21,321 bases of DNA. Origin: CAZVLQ01 sp964628185 (GTDB lineage Bacteria; Pseudomonadota; Zetaproteobacteria; Mariprofundales; Mariprofundaceae). Where the stretch lies: assembly GCA_964628185.1 (NCBI GenBank), contig CAZVLQ010000027.1, positions 1-21,321 on the forward strand, given 5' to 3'. The translations under genes were made by a program, and so were the position numbers. Positions 6,872 through 13,813 of the stretch are shown here, piece by piece; positions within the stretch are counted from its first letter, which is position 1; each line of letters opens with the position of its first letter. Below the pieces are notes generated by a model. The model had not been told where the DNA came from and made no database searches. It saw only the letters and a program-made list of their open reading frames with translations.

Positions 6872-7268
6872 CCGCTTTGGCCTCTTCTGCCGTAGCCGCC
6901 TCATCGGCCCGCGGCCGCTCCACCAGCTCAATGATTGCCATTGGCGCGGCATCACCAACGCGAAAACCTGTTTTTATCGTACGCGTATAGCCGCCCGCAC
7001 GCTCTACAAAGGCAGGCGCCACATCATTGAACAGCCGGTCCACTACGGGGCGGTGGTGCAATCTGGCCAGGGCCTGGCGGCGGGCGTGTAAATCACCGCG
7101 CTTGCCCAGCGTAATCAGCTTTTCCACATATGAGCGGACGGCGCGCGCCCTGGCCTGGGTAGTTTCGATACGGCCGTGCGTCAGCAGCGCGGTCGCCAGA
7201 TTGGCCAGCACGGCGCGACGATGGCCGCTTGGCAGACCGAGGGAACCGTGATGTTTACGATGACGCAT
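6864..7268 (-). CDS. rplQ: 50S ribosomal protein L17
   Basis: A 134-residue large-subunit protein, last gene of the alpha group. It begins MRHRKHHGSLGLPSGHRRAVL, continues with LLTHGRIETTQARARAVRSYVEKLITLGKRGDLHARRQA in the core, and ends in an acidic/alanine tail (ADEAATAEEAKAEK) longer than the minimal L17 core. The start ATG at 7268 has AAGGGG upstream. It lies 27 nt after rpoA, the standard order. It is convergent with acyP, and its stop codon and last codons overlap the T-tract of the terminator serving the opposite strand. Confidence 0.97.
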   Translation of the reverse strand: MRHRKHHGSLGLPSGHRRAVLANLATALLTHGRIETTQARARAVRSYVEKLITLGKRGDLHARRQALARLHHRPVVDRLFNDVAPAFVERAGGYTRTIKTGFRVGDAAPMAIIELVERPRADEAATAEEAKAEK

Positions 7269-7295
7269 AGTACAACCCCTTGTGAGACAAGCCGC

Positions 7296-8270
7296 TTATT
7301 GAGCGGAAGTCGCCAACTCCTGCGGCGGCCAGTTTTCAATTTTCATGCCCAGTTCCAGCCCCATCTTGCTCAGGACTTCCTTGATTTCCGTCAGCGATTT
7401 ACGACCGAAGTTCGGCGTGCGCAACATGGCCTGCTCACTGCGCATGACCAGATCGCCGACATAGAAAATATTATCACTTTTCAGGCAGTTCATGGAACGA
7501 ACCGAAAGGTCCAGATGATCAATGGGCTGGCGCAACAGTTCCTCAAGATCCACCCCGGTATCTTCTTCAATGCCTTCGCTTTCCACCGCATTGAAATCCA
7601 CGAATACGGCCAGTTGTTTCTGAATAATGGACGCAGCCTGATGCACGGCGTCCTGTGGCGTCAGCGCACCGTTTGTTTCTATTTCCATAATCAGCTTGTC
7701 GTAATTGGTGTTCTGGCCCACGCGCGCATTCTCCACCCGGGTTGCGACGCGGCGAACGGGAGAATAAGACGCGTCCACGAGCAGCGTCCCGGCCGGCCGT
7801 TCGGCATCCATGCGTTCCTGCGCGGGAACATAGCCATGGCCGGTGTCGACCGTGATTTCCATGTTCAGCATGCCGTCCTCATTGAGGTGCGCCAGCACCA
7901 GCTCGGGATTGAGTACCTGGACCGGGCCGGAAACTTTCAAATTCCCCGCCTTCACGACTGCGGGGCCCTTCGCATCAAGACTGAGCACATGGCTTTGCCC
8001 GTCATCGACCCGCAAATCAATTTCTTTCAGGGACAGAATGATATCCAGCACATCCTCGCGCACGCCCTTGATGGTATCAAACTCATGCGCGACGCCGGTA
8101 ATGCGTACCATGGAAACGGACGCACCGGCAAGAGAAGAAAGCAGCATGCGGCGCAGACTGTTCCCGAAAGTGGTTCCGTAACCGCGCTCCAGCGGTTCAA
8201 ATGCAATTTTCGCGGTACGGCCTGGAACAATCTCCTCAACCGTCACCTTGCGAGGCCTGATCAGCTTCAT
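7296..8270 (-). CDS. rpoA: RNA polymerase alpha subunit RpoA
   Basis: The 324-residue alpha subunit, which assembles beta and beta' and contacts promoter UP elements and activators. The N-terminal dimerisation domain (about 1-230) contains PLERGYGTTFGNSLRRMLLSS in its usual place. After the linker, the C-terminal domain (about 250-310) has VRSMNCLKSDNI and RTPNFGRKSLTEIKEVL, with the conserved DNA-contacting arginine and lysines present. The IENWPP tail is the form common in Pseudomonadota. GGGGA precedes the ATG at 8270. It lies 15 nt after rpsD, the classical alpha-operon order. Full length, no anomalies. Confidence 0.99.
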   Translation of the reverse strand: MKLIRPRKVTVEEIVPGRTAKIAFEPLERGYGTTFGNSLRRMLLSSLAGASVSMVRITGVAHEFDTIKGVREDVLDIILSLKEIDLRVDDGQSHVLSLDAKGPAVVKAGNLKVSGPVQVLNPELVLAHLNEDGMLNMEITVDTGHGYVPAQERMDAERPAGTLLVDASYSPVRRVATRVENARVGQNTNYDKLIMEIETNGALTPQDAVHQAASIIQKQLAVFVDFNAVESEGIEEDTGVDLEELLRQPIDHLDLSVRSMNCLKSDNIFYVGDLVMRSEQAMLRTPNFGRKSLTEIKEVLSKMGLELGMKIENWPPQELATSAQ

Positions 8271-8285
8271 GTGCTATCCCCTGAC

Positions 8286-8918
8286 TTACTTGGAGTACAG
8301 TTCAACAATGAGTTGCTCGCGAATACCCGGGTCCAGTTGCTCGCGGGCCGGCAATTCACGAAAGATCCCCTGCTTGCTTTGCAGGTCCACATCCACCCAT
8401 TGGGCCACGCCCTTCTGACCCGCGGACTCAACGGCGGCGGCGATGCGAAGATGTTCGCCGGCCTTTTCATTCAGGGATACGCGAGTGCCGACGCGCACCC
8501 GGACGGACGGGATGTTGACGACATTTCCATCCAGCAGAATATGCTTGTGGCGCACCAGTTGCCTGGCTTCCGAGCGCGACGTTGCAAAACCCATGCGATA
8601 AATCATATTGTCCAGGCGCGATTCCAGCAGGCGCAGCAGGTTCAGGCCGGTCACGCCGGGCATCCGGTCCGCGGCATGAAAATACCCGCGAAACTGCTTT
8701 TCCTGCAGGCCGTAAATGCGCTTTACCTTCTGTTTTTCGCGCAGTTGCAGCCCGTAGTCCGATGCCCGTCCAGGGCGCCGGTTCTGGCCATGCATTCCGG
8801 GTGCATAGGGACGGCGCTCAATGGCGCACTTGTCCGAGTAGCACTTGCCCCCCTTCAGGTAAAGCTTTTCGCCTTCACGCCGGCAAAGCCTGCATTTGGC
8901 GTCCATATAACGAGCCAT
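8286..8918 (-). CDS. rpsD: 30S ribosomal protein S4, zinc-type
   Basis: The 210-residue primary 16S rRNA binding protein, and in some bacteria a translational repressor of the alpha operon. The N-terminus carries an intact zinc knuckle C9-x2-C12-x13-C26-x4-C31, the C+ form; E. coli S4 lacks this set. The S4 RNA-binding domain (about 98-160) includes ESRLDNMIYRMGFATSRSEARQLVRHKHI. The start ATG at 8918 has AAGGAG upstream. It sits between rpsK and rpoA with gaps of 12 and 15 nt. It is one of several Cys4-type translation proteins in this locus, which hints that the lineage has kept ancestral zinc forms. Confidence 0.98.
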   Translation of the reverse strand: MARYMDAKCRLCRREGEKLYLKGGKCYSDKCAIERRPYAPGMHGQNRRPGRASDYGLQLREKQKVKRIYGLQEKQFRGYFHAADRMPGVTGLNLLRLLESRLDNMIYRMGFATSRSEARQLVRHKHILLDGNVVNIPSVRVRVGTRVSLNEKAGEHLRIAAAVESAGQKGVAQWVDVDLQSKQGIFRELPAREQLDPGIREQLIVELYSK

Positions 8919-8930
8919 GCTTTCTCCTTG

Positions 8931-9320
8931 TCAGACCCGGCGCCGCTTTGGCGGCCGGCAACCATTATGCGGAATCGGCGTGACATCACGGATAAAAGTG
9001 ACATTCAGACCGGAAGCGGCAATGGCACGAATGGCGGACTCGCGTCCGGAACCCGGCCCCTTGACCAGAACGGATACATTTTTTACGCCATGATCCATAG
9101 CCTTGCGGCAGGCCTCTTCAGCGGCAACCTGAGCGGCAAACGGCGTGCTTTTGCGCGAACCGCGAAAGCCCGAAGCCCCGCTTGTCGCCCAGCAAATCGC
9201 ATTGCCGGACTCATCCGTAAAACTGATGATGGTGTTGTTGAACGACGCCTTGATATGGGCCACGGCATTTGCAACATTTTTGCGCGTGCGCTTTTTTGTT
9301 CCGCTTTTTGGAGCTGCCAT
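8931..9320 (-). CDS. rpsK: 30S ribosomal protein S11
   Basis: A 129-residue small-subunit platform protein near the mRNA exit site. Family signatures include AHIKASFNNTIISFTD, ATSGASGFRGSRKSTPFAAQ and IPHNGCRPPKRRRV at the C-terminus. The basic N-terminal tail (SGTKKRTRKN) is typical. The residues before the SGASGF motif read AICWATSG, where many homologues have a serine in place of the cysteine; a minor variation. ATG at 9320; 18 nt after rpsM and 12 nt before rpsD, all on one transcript. Confidence 0.98.
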   Translation of the reverse strand: MAAPKSGTKKRTRKNVANAVAHIKASFNNTIISFTDESGNAICWATSGASGFRGSRKSTPFAAQVAAEEACRKAMDHGVKNVSVLVKGPGSGRESAIRAIAASGLNVTFIRDVTPIPHNGCRPPKRRRV

Positions 9321-9338
9321 AAATCGTTTACCTCGCCT

Positions 9339-9707
9339 TTACTTCTTCTTGCCCGCCACGGTGCGGCGCGGCCCCTTGCGTGTGCGTGCATTGGTCTTGG
9401 TGCGCTGACCGCGGACCGGCAACCCCTTGCGATGGCGCAGGCCACGATAGCAGCCAAGATCCGTCAGGCGCTTGACGCTCATGGCAACCTCACGGCGGCG
9501 ATCGCCTTCGACCATGTAATCCTTGTCGATAACACCGCGGATTTTACTGACTTCCGCTTCCGTCAGGTCCCTGACCCGCGTATCGGGGCTGACCCTGGCC
9601 CTGGCCAGAATCTTCCGGGAGCTGGAAACGCCGATCCCGAAGATGTAGGTCAGCGCTACTTCAACGCGCTTCTGGGTCGGAATGTTTACTCCGGCAATTC
9701 GAGCCAC
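9339..9707 (-). CDS. rpsM: 30S ribosomal protein S13
   Basis: A 122-residue head protein that contacts P-site tRNA and forms bridges to the large subunit. It starts ARIAGVNIPTQKRVEVALTYIFGIG, has the helix-two-turn-helix middle, and ends in the basic tail RGQRTKTNARTRKGPRRTVAGKKK that reaches the P site. The start codon is GTG (9707-9705) preceded by AGGAGG at 6 nt. First gene of the alpha group; a 118-nt gap separates it from rpmJ and holds a candidate promoter, as the alpha operon does in other bacteria. Confidence 0.98.
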   Translation of the reverse strand: MARIAGVNIPTQKRVEVALTYIFGIGVSSSRKILARARVSPDTRVRDLTEAEVSKIRGVIDKDYMVEGDRRREVAMSVKRLTDLGCYRGLRHRKGLPVRGQRTKTNARTRKGPRRTVAGKKK

Positions 9708-9791
9708 TTATGCCTCCTGTTCCGCACACATCGGCTTACACATTAAATCCCGCCTCATACGTTCCACAAGCGAGCCCATGAAGGGCGCGCG

Positions 9792-9820
9792 AGTGTAGCG
9801 ATGAAGCAGATATCCTGCAA
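9792..9820 (-). promoter_or_regulatory. Candidate sigma-70 promoter for the alpha group (rpsM onward)
   Basis: In the 118-nt rpmJ-rpsM gap the minus strand reads TTGCAG (9820-9815), a 17-bp spacer and TACACT (9797-9792). Spacing is ideal; the hexamers match consensus at 3/6 and 4/6. A start near 9785 would leave a leader of roughly 78 nt before the rpsM GTG, with a small hairpin GCCC-TTCAT-GGGC at its 5' end. An S4-binding leader as in E. coli is conceivable, but I cannot identify its pseudoknot. Confidence 0.4.
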
Positions 9821-9825
9821 GCGCA

Positions 9826-9939
9826 TCAGCCCTGGCGCTGCTTGTGGCGTGGATTTTCGCAAATAATACGGATCACGCCCCGGCGCTTGATGACGCGGCA
9901 TTTACTGCACATCTTTTTGACTGACGCCCGAACTTTCAT
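9826..9939 (-). CDS. rpmJ: 50S ribosomal protein L36, zinc-type
   Basis: A 37-residue small large-subunit protein starting MKVRASVKKMCSKC. The zinc ligands C11, C14, C27 and H32 are all present (C+ form). The start ATG at 9939 has a strong GGAGG 6 nt upstream; the stop is TGA at 9828-9826. It lies 34 nt downstream of infA, across a short hairpin. Order infA-rpmJ-rpsM is the ancestral bacterial arrangement. Length and motif are exactly as expected. Confidence 0.97.
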   Translation of the reverse strand: MKVRASVKKMCSKCRVIKRRGVIRIICENPRHKQRQG

Positions 9940-9949
9940 ACTGCCTCCA

Positions 9950-9967
9950 GCCCGCCAAACAGCGGGC
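9950..9967 (-). promoter_or_regulatory. Small hairpin between infA and rpmJ
   Basis: The minus strand reads GCCCGC-TGTTTG-GCGGGC, a 6-bp perfect stem with a 6-nt loop, located between the infA stop and the rpmJ Shine-Dalgarno (4 nt after the hairpin). There is no T-tract, so it is not a rho-independent terminator. It might affect rpmJ initiation or mRNA processing (inference). Confidence 0.4.
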
Positions 9968-9973
9968 GTGTTC

Positions 9974-10192
9974 TCACTTCTCGCGATAACTGATGCGGCC
10001 GCGGGAAAGGTCATAGGGAGAAATCTCCACCGTCACCTTGTCGCCGGGAAGAATGCGGATGTAATACTTGCGCATCTTGCCCGAAATGGTCGCCAGCACT
10101 TCATGGCCGTTTTCCAGTCGCACCTTAAACATGGCGTTGGGAAGTTTCTCGACCACTTCCCCGGACATTTCAATGATATCTTCTTTCGCCAT
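9974..10192 (-). CDS. infA: Translation initiation factor IF-1
   Basis: A 72-residue OB-fold factor that blocks the ribosomal A site during initiation. It reads MAKEDIIEMSGEVVEKLPNA at the start, then KMRKYYIRILPGDKVTVEISPYDL, full length and typical. The ATG at 10192 lacks a good Shine-Dalgarno (the only purine run, AGGT, touches the ATG). A short upstream frame with its own GGAGG ends 2 nt before it, so coupled initiation is possible. Position between adk and rpmJ follows the Bacillota-like order; E. coli has infA elsewhere. Confidence 0.97.
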   Translation of the reverse strand: MAKEDIIEMSGEVVEKLPNAMFKVRLENGHEVLATISGKMRKYYIRILPGDKVTVEISPYDLSRGRISYREK

Positions 10193-10194
10193 AC

Positions 10195-10275
10195 CTAATG
10201 CCTGCCGAACGCCCGCTGCGTTATCCCTTCACTTACATAGCTATGCGCATTCGTCATGCCTTGATACCGCCTCAC
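10195..10275 (-). CDS. Candidate 26-codon small ORF in the adk-infA spacer
   Basis: The minus strand has GGAGG, a 7-nt spacer and GTG (10275-10273), then 26 codons to TAG (10197-10195), which lies 2 nt before the infA ATG. The predicted peptide starts MRRYQGMTNA and ends AFGRH. I do not recognise a family. It occupies most of the 123-nt spacer, the widest in the ribosomal cluster. It could be a leader peptide that couples translation into infA, or just an open frame in a palindrome-rich or repeat-derived spacer. Coding function is not shown. Confidence 0.3.
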   Translation of the reverse strand: MRRYQGMTNAHSYVSEGITQRAFGRH

Positions 10276-10315
10276 CGTTAAGCCTCCAGATACAAGCCAT
10301 TTCTGCATTCAGGCA

Positions 10316-10957
10316 CTAGCCTTCGACCGCCTCTTTCAACCCGGCATACACCACCTGTATTTCCCCGGAAGCGTCGAGCCTGACAAATCCCGGCCTGTTC
10401 TGATAGTAGGCAAGCAATGGCCGGGTCTGTTCGCGATAAACCCGCAGGCGTTGGACAATGACATCTTCGCGGTCGTCTTTCCGCTGATACAACTCTCCGC
10501 CGCAGTGGTCGCAACGCCCGGCTTCGCGGGGGGGCGAATAATGCCGATGAAATCCAAAACCGCAAGCCCTGCAAATCAGACGACCGCCCAGGCGCATCAT
10601 CAGATGTTCTTCAGGCGCATCCATAAATACGATTTTATCCAGTTCAAGGGCGTTGCCCGAAAGCATCGCGTCCAGCGCCTCCGCCTGCGCCACATTGCGC
10701 GGAAAACCGTCGAGCACAAAGCCCCTGGCCGCATCTTCGGTGATCCGTTCTTCAATCATGGCCACGACGACATCATCCGGAACCAGTTTGCCCGCATCCA
10801 TCCAGGTCCTGGCCTTTACGCCCGCTTTCGTTCCATCGCGAACGGCCGCCCGAAGGATATCACCCATGGCAAAATGACGAATTCCGAGTTCGGATGCAAG
10901 ACGGTTTCCCTGGGTGCCTTTTCCGACGCCGGGCGGGCCGAAAAGCACGATATTCAT
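10316..10957 (-). CDS. adk: Adenylate kinase, long form with Cys4 zinc lid
   Basis: Interconverts AMP + ATP and 2 ADP in the cytoplasm. The 213-residue protein has the P-loop GPPGVGKGT (residues 7-15), the AMP-binding region around MGDILRAAV and DGFPRNVAQAEAL, and a long lid. The lid carries four cysteines, C129-x2-C132 and C149-x2-C152 (CRAC/CDHC), the zinc-binding form frequent in Bacillota and some other phyla and absent from E. coli Adk. The start overlaps the secY stop (TGATG, 1 nt), with no clear Shine-Dalgarno. An adk between secY and infA is the ancestral order as in Bacillota, here without map. Confidence 0.97.
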   Translation of the reverse strand: MNIVLFGPPGVGKGTQGNRLASELGIRHFAMGDILRAAVRDGTKAGVKARTWMDAGKLVPDDVVVAMIEERITEDAARGFVLDGFPRNVAQAEALDAMLSGNALELDKIVFMDAPEEHLMMRLGGRLICRACGFGFHRHYSPPREAGRCDHCGGELYQRKDDREDVIVQRLRVYREQTRPLLAYYQNRPGFVRLDASGEIQVVYAGLKEAVEG

Positions 10958-12291
10958 CAGCGGCCGGTTTTCAGCCGGGCCTGTTTCATCATTCCCTCAT
11001 ACTGGTGTGAAAGCAGATGAGCCTGAATCTGCGACATCGTGTCCATGGTAACGACGACGACGATCAGCAGGCTGGTGCCGCCAAAGTAAAACGGCACGGA
11101 CAACTCGGAAATCAGGTACTGGGGCAACAGGCACACCAGCGTCACGTAGATGGCTCCGGTTACGGTCAGACGCGTGAGCACGGAATCAATGTATTCCGCG
11201 GTTTTCTGCCCCGGCCGGATGCCCGGGATAAATCCACCGTATTTTTTCAGGTTATCCGCGGTTTCCTTGGGATTAAATACGATGGCAGTGTAAAAAAAGC
11301 AGAAAAAGACGATCAGACCCGAGAACAACGCCATATACAGCCAGTTGCCGGGAGAAAGCAGGGCGGATACGTCACCCAGCCACTCAAAACCTTTGACGTT
11401 CTTCGTAAACTGGGCAAAAGTGGCCGGAAGAAGAATAAGACTGGAGGCAAAAATCGGGGGAATCACGCCCGCGGTATTCACCTTGAGCGGCAGAAAGGAA
11501 GATTTCCCGCCATACAGGCGATTGCCGACCTGGCGCTTGGCATACTGAACCGGGATGCGGCGCTGGGCGCGTTCAAACCAGACCACGACGCCTGTTACCA
11601 CAATGGCCGTCGCAAACAGAAACAGGACGGTAAAGGCCGTGTATTCGCCGGTGCGCGCCAGTTCCAGCGTACCGCCGATAGCGCGCGGAAGCCCGGCCAC
11701 AATGCCCGCGAAAATAATCAGGGAGATGCCATTGCCGATACCGCGCTCCGTGATCTGCTCGCCGACCCACATCAGGAAAATGGTACCGGCGGTCAGCGTC
11801 AGCACCGTCATCAGGCGGAAGGGCCAGCCGGGGTCCACAACGGCCGGCATGCCATTCACCGAAAAGGATTCCAGACCGGCCGCGATACCGATGGACTGGA
11901 AAAGGGCCAGAATGACGGTGCCATAGCGTGTGTACTGCGTGATTTTCCGCCGACCCGCCTCACCTTCCTTTTTGAGCTGCTCAAGCTTGGGTGATACGAC
12001 GGTCATCAGTTGCAGAATGATGGCGGCGGAAATGTAGGGCATGATGCCCAGGGCAAAAATGGTCAGACGGCGCAGGGCGCCGCCTGAAAACATATCGAAC
12101 ATGCCCAGCATCGTGCCCTTGGCCTGGTTGAACAGCTGCGCCAGGACATGGGCGTCAATGCCCGGCACCGGAATATGCGCACCGATGCGATAGACCAGCA
12201 GCATGCCCAGCGTAAAAAGTATCCTTTTTTTCAGCTCGGGAATCTTGCCTACATTGGCGAGTCCCGCCATCTGGCCAGCACGTTCAAACAT
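10957..12291 (-). CDS. secY: Preprotein translocase channel subunit SecY
   Basis: The 444-residue core of the SecYEG channel for protein export and membrane insertion; integral inner-membrane protein with ten expected transmembrane segments. The start MFERAGQMAGLANVGKIPEL, the plug-region sequence GGALRRLTIFALGIMPYISA, and the C-terminal loop with KKYGGFIPGIRPG and final HLLSHQYEGMMKQA are all family signatures. GGAG precedes the ATG by about 8 nt; the rplO stop lies 3 nt upstream (TAG GTT ATG). It overlaps adk by 1 nt. Complete and ordinary. Confidence 0.99.
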   Translation of the reverse strand: MFERAGQMAGLANVGKIPELKKRILFTLGMLLVYRIGAHIPVPGIDAHVLAQLFNQAKGTMLGMFDMFSGGALRRLTIFALGIMPYISAAIILQLMTVVSPKLEQLKKEGEAGRRKITQYTRYGTVILALFQSIGIAAGLESFSVNGMPAVVDPGWPFRLMTVLTLTAGTIFLMWVGEQITERGIGNGISLIIFAGIVAGLPRAIGGTLELARTGEYTAFTVLFLFATAIVVTGVVVWFERAQRRIPVQYAKRQVGNRLYGGKSSFLPLKVNTAGVIPPIFASSLILLPATFAQFTKNVKGFEWLGDVSALLSPGNWLYMALFSGLIVFFCFFYTAIVFNPKETADNLKKYGGFIPGIRPGQKTAEYIDSVLTRLTVTGAIYVTLVCLLPQYLISELSVPFYFGGTSLLIVVVVTMDTMSQIQAHLLSHQYEGMMKQARLKTGR

Positions 12292-12294
12292 AAC

Positions 12295-12741
12295 CTAGTC
12301 TCCGGACAGTTTCAGGCTGCCACCCGCCGCTTCCACCTTGCTCGCCGCGCTCTTCGATGATGCCGTAACGGCAATGTCGAGTTTCCGGGACAACTCGCCA
12401 TGGCCCAGGAGTTTGACCGGCTCGACGGCATTGCGAATCAGGCCCGCCTCAAACAGGGCCGCCGCATCCACATGGGCGTCTGCATCAAATCGTTCCAGTT
12501 GCGCCACGTTCACAAGCTGGTAAACCTTTTTATCCCGGGGGGTAAAGCCACGTTTCGGCACCCGCCGGATCAGCGGCATCTGACCGCCCTCAAAGCCACG
12601 GGCCACCTTGCCGCCCGTACGCGATTTCTGGCCCTTGTGTCCGCGACCACCGGTTTTACCCTGGCCGGAACCCGTGCCGCAGCCCAGACGCTTGCGTGCG
12701 TGCCTGGCGCCACCGGCCGCCTTGAGATGATTCAGCTTCAT
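12295..12741 (-). CDS. rplO: 50S ribosomal protein L15
   Basis: A 148-residue large-subunit protein. It starts MKLNHLKAAGGARHARKRLG and continues through the glycine-rich GCGTGSGQGKTGGRGHKGQKSR, which binds rRNA, and GFEGGQMPLIRRVPKRGF. An in-frame GTG at 12750 would add three residues, but AGGAG sits right against it, whereas it is about 8 nt from the ATG at 12741, so the ATG is chosen. It lies between rpmD (12 nt) and secY (3 nt), the standard spc order. Confidence 0.97.
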   Translation of the reverse strand: MKLNHLKAAGGARHARKRLGCGTGSGQGKTGGRGHKGQKSRTGGKVARGFEGGQMPLIRRVPKRGFTPRDKKVYQLVNVAQLERFDADAHVDAAALFEAGLIRNAVEPVKLLGHGELSRKLDIAVTASSKSAASKVEAAGGSLKLSGD

Positions 12742-12753
12742 ACCCGCCACTCC

Positions 12754-12939
12754 TTAAGCCTCAATACGAACAAGGTGAGTCACCTTGTTAATCATGCCGC
12801 GTATCGCGGGTGTATCTTCAAGTTCCACCACCTGATTCAGGCGGCGAAAGCCCAGCCCGCGCAGGGTCGCCTTCTGGTCTCCGGCGTAGCCGATACCGCT
12901 TTTGACCTGGCGTATGCGAATTGTCTTCTTTCTGGCCAT
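12754..12939 (-). CDS. rpmD: 50S ribosomal protein L30
   Basis: A 61-residue small large-subunit protein: KKTIRIRQVKSGIGYAGDQK, LRGLGFRRLNQVVELEDTP and the C-terminal GMINKVTHLVRIEA are all family-typical. GGAGG lies 6 nt before the ATG at 12939. It sits between rpsE (10 nt) and rplO (12 nt). L30 is absent in some lineages, so its presence is mildly informative. Complete. Confidence 0.96.
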   Translation of the reverse strand: MARKKTIRIRQVKSGIGYAGDQKATLRGLGFRRLNQVVELEDTPAIRGMINKVTHLVRIEA

Positions 12940-12949
12940 TTGCCGCCTC

Positions 12950-13429
12950 CTAACGCCCTGAATGACGTCGCGTCGCGACCTGTTCCGGCGTCTCCAGGCT
13001 GCGCAGTCCGTTAAATGTCGCGCGTATCAGGTTCAGCGGGTTACGTGAACCCAGGCACTTGGTGAGCACGTCCCGTATGCCGGCTGCATCCATAACCGCG
13101 CGCACGCTGCCGCTGGCGATCACGCCGGTGCCTTCGCTGGCCGGCTTGAGCATCACGCGCGAAGCATCCTGACGGCCGATAACCTCATAATGAATGGTCC
13201 CATCCCGGCGTGGAACATGAATCAGCGTACGACGCGCGATTTCCGTCGCCTTGCGGATCGCCTCCGGCACTTCCTTGGCCTTGGCATGGCCGAAACCGAC
13301 ATGGCCGTTGCCGTCTCCGACCACCATCAGGGCTGAAAAACCCATGCGGCGTCCACCCGCCACCGTTTTGGCCACGCGATTGATGTACACAAGCTTTTCG
13401 GTCAGGTCCAGTTCTTCCGTATTGATCAT
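12950..13429 (-). CDS. rpsE: 30S ribosomal protein S5
   Basis: A 159-residue protein of the mRNA entry channel, important for decoding accuracy. The double-stranded RNA binding-like N-domain contains VAKTVAGGRRMGFSALMVVG followed by DGNGHVGFGHAKAKEVPEAI; the C-domain has ASEGTGVIASGSVRAVMDAAG and SRNPLNLIRATFNGL. AGGAG precedes the ATG at 13429. The N-terminal extension before the core (MINTEELDLTEKL) is short, as is usual. Between rplR (11 nt) and rpmD (10 nt). Confidence 0.98.
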   Translation of the reverse strand: MINTEELDLTEKLVYINRVAKTVAGGRRMGFSALMVVGDGNGHVGFGHAKAKEVPEAIRKATEIARRTLIHVPRRDGTIHYEVIGRQDASRVMLKPASEGTGVIASGSVRAVMDAAGIRDVLTKCLGSRNPLNLIRATFNGLRSLETPEQVATRRHSGR

Positions 13430-13440
13430 TCAAGCTTCTC

Positions 13441-13794
13441 CTAAAACTTCAGTCCGGCTGCGCGCGCACCTTCGGCAAGCGCGCGTACGCGGCCATGATA
13501 CGGAAAACGGCCCCGGTCAAAGGCCACCTCCCTGATGCCGGCTTTTTCCGCCCGTTTGCCCAGTAGCCTGCCTACGGCTTCAGCCGCCTGTTTGTTGCCG
13601 CCGGTCTTGATGTCCGTATCAAGGCTGGAAGCCGCCACGAGCGTCCTGCCCGCGGCATCATCGATCACCTGGGCATAAATGTGGCGGGCGGAACGGAAAA
13701 CACTCAGGCGCAGATGGCCGGCGGCCTTGACCCGCGCCCTGACCCGCGTGGCGCGGCGCACGGCGGCTTTATTTTCGTAACGCTTTGCAGTCAT
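13441..13794 (-). CDS. rplR: 50S ribosomal protein L18
   Basis: A 117-residue protein that binds 5S rRNA together with L5 and L25. The basic start (MTAKRYENKAAVRRATRVRA), LRLSVFRSARHIYAQVIDD and the end FDRGRFPYHGRVRALAEGAR are conserved. GGAG lies 6 nt before the ATG at 13794. It follows rplF by 19 nt and precedes rpsE by 11 nt. Length is normal. Confidence 0.97.
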   Translation of the reverse strand: MTAKRYENKAAVRRATRVRARVKAAGHLRLSVFRSARHIYAQVIDDAAGRTLVAASSLDTDIKTGGNKQAAEAVGRLLGKRAEKAGIREVAFDRGRFPYHGRVRALAEGARAAGLKF

Positions 13795-13813
13795 TAAACT
13801 CTCCTGATCCGGG

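Noticed and set aside
7176..9746. An 856-codon open frame on the plus strand opposite rplQ, rpoA, rpsD, rpsK and rpsM
   Set aside because: It is exactly antisense to five highly conserved genes, has no recognisable domain, and reflects codon bias in GC-rich coding DNA.
9950..9967. Hairpin between infA and rpmJ as a transcription terminator
   Set aside because: No T-tract follows; it is directly followed by the rpmJ Shine-Dalgarno, so termination there is unlikely.
11017..11994. A 325-codon plus-strand open frame opposite secY
   Set aside because: Antisense to SecY; its highly polar composition is the expected complement of membrane-helix codons.
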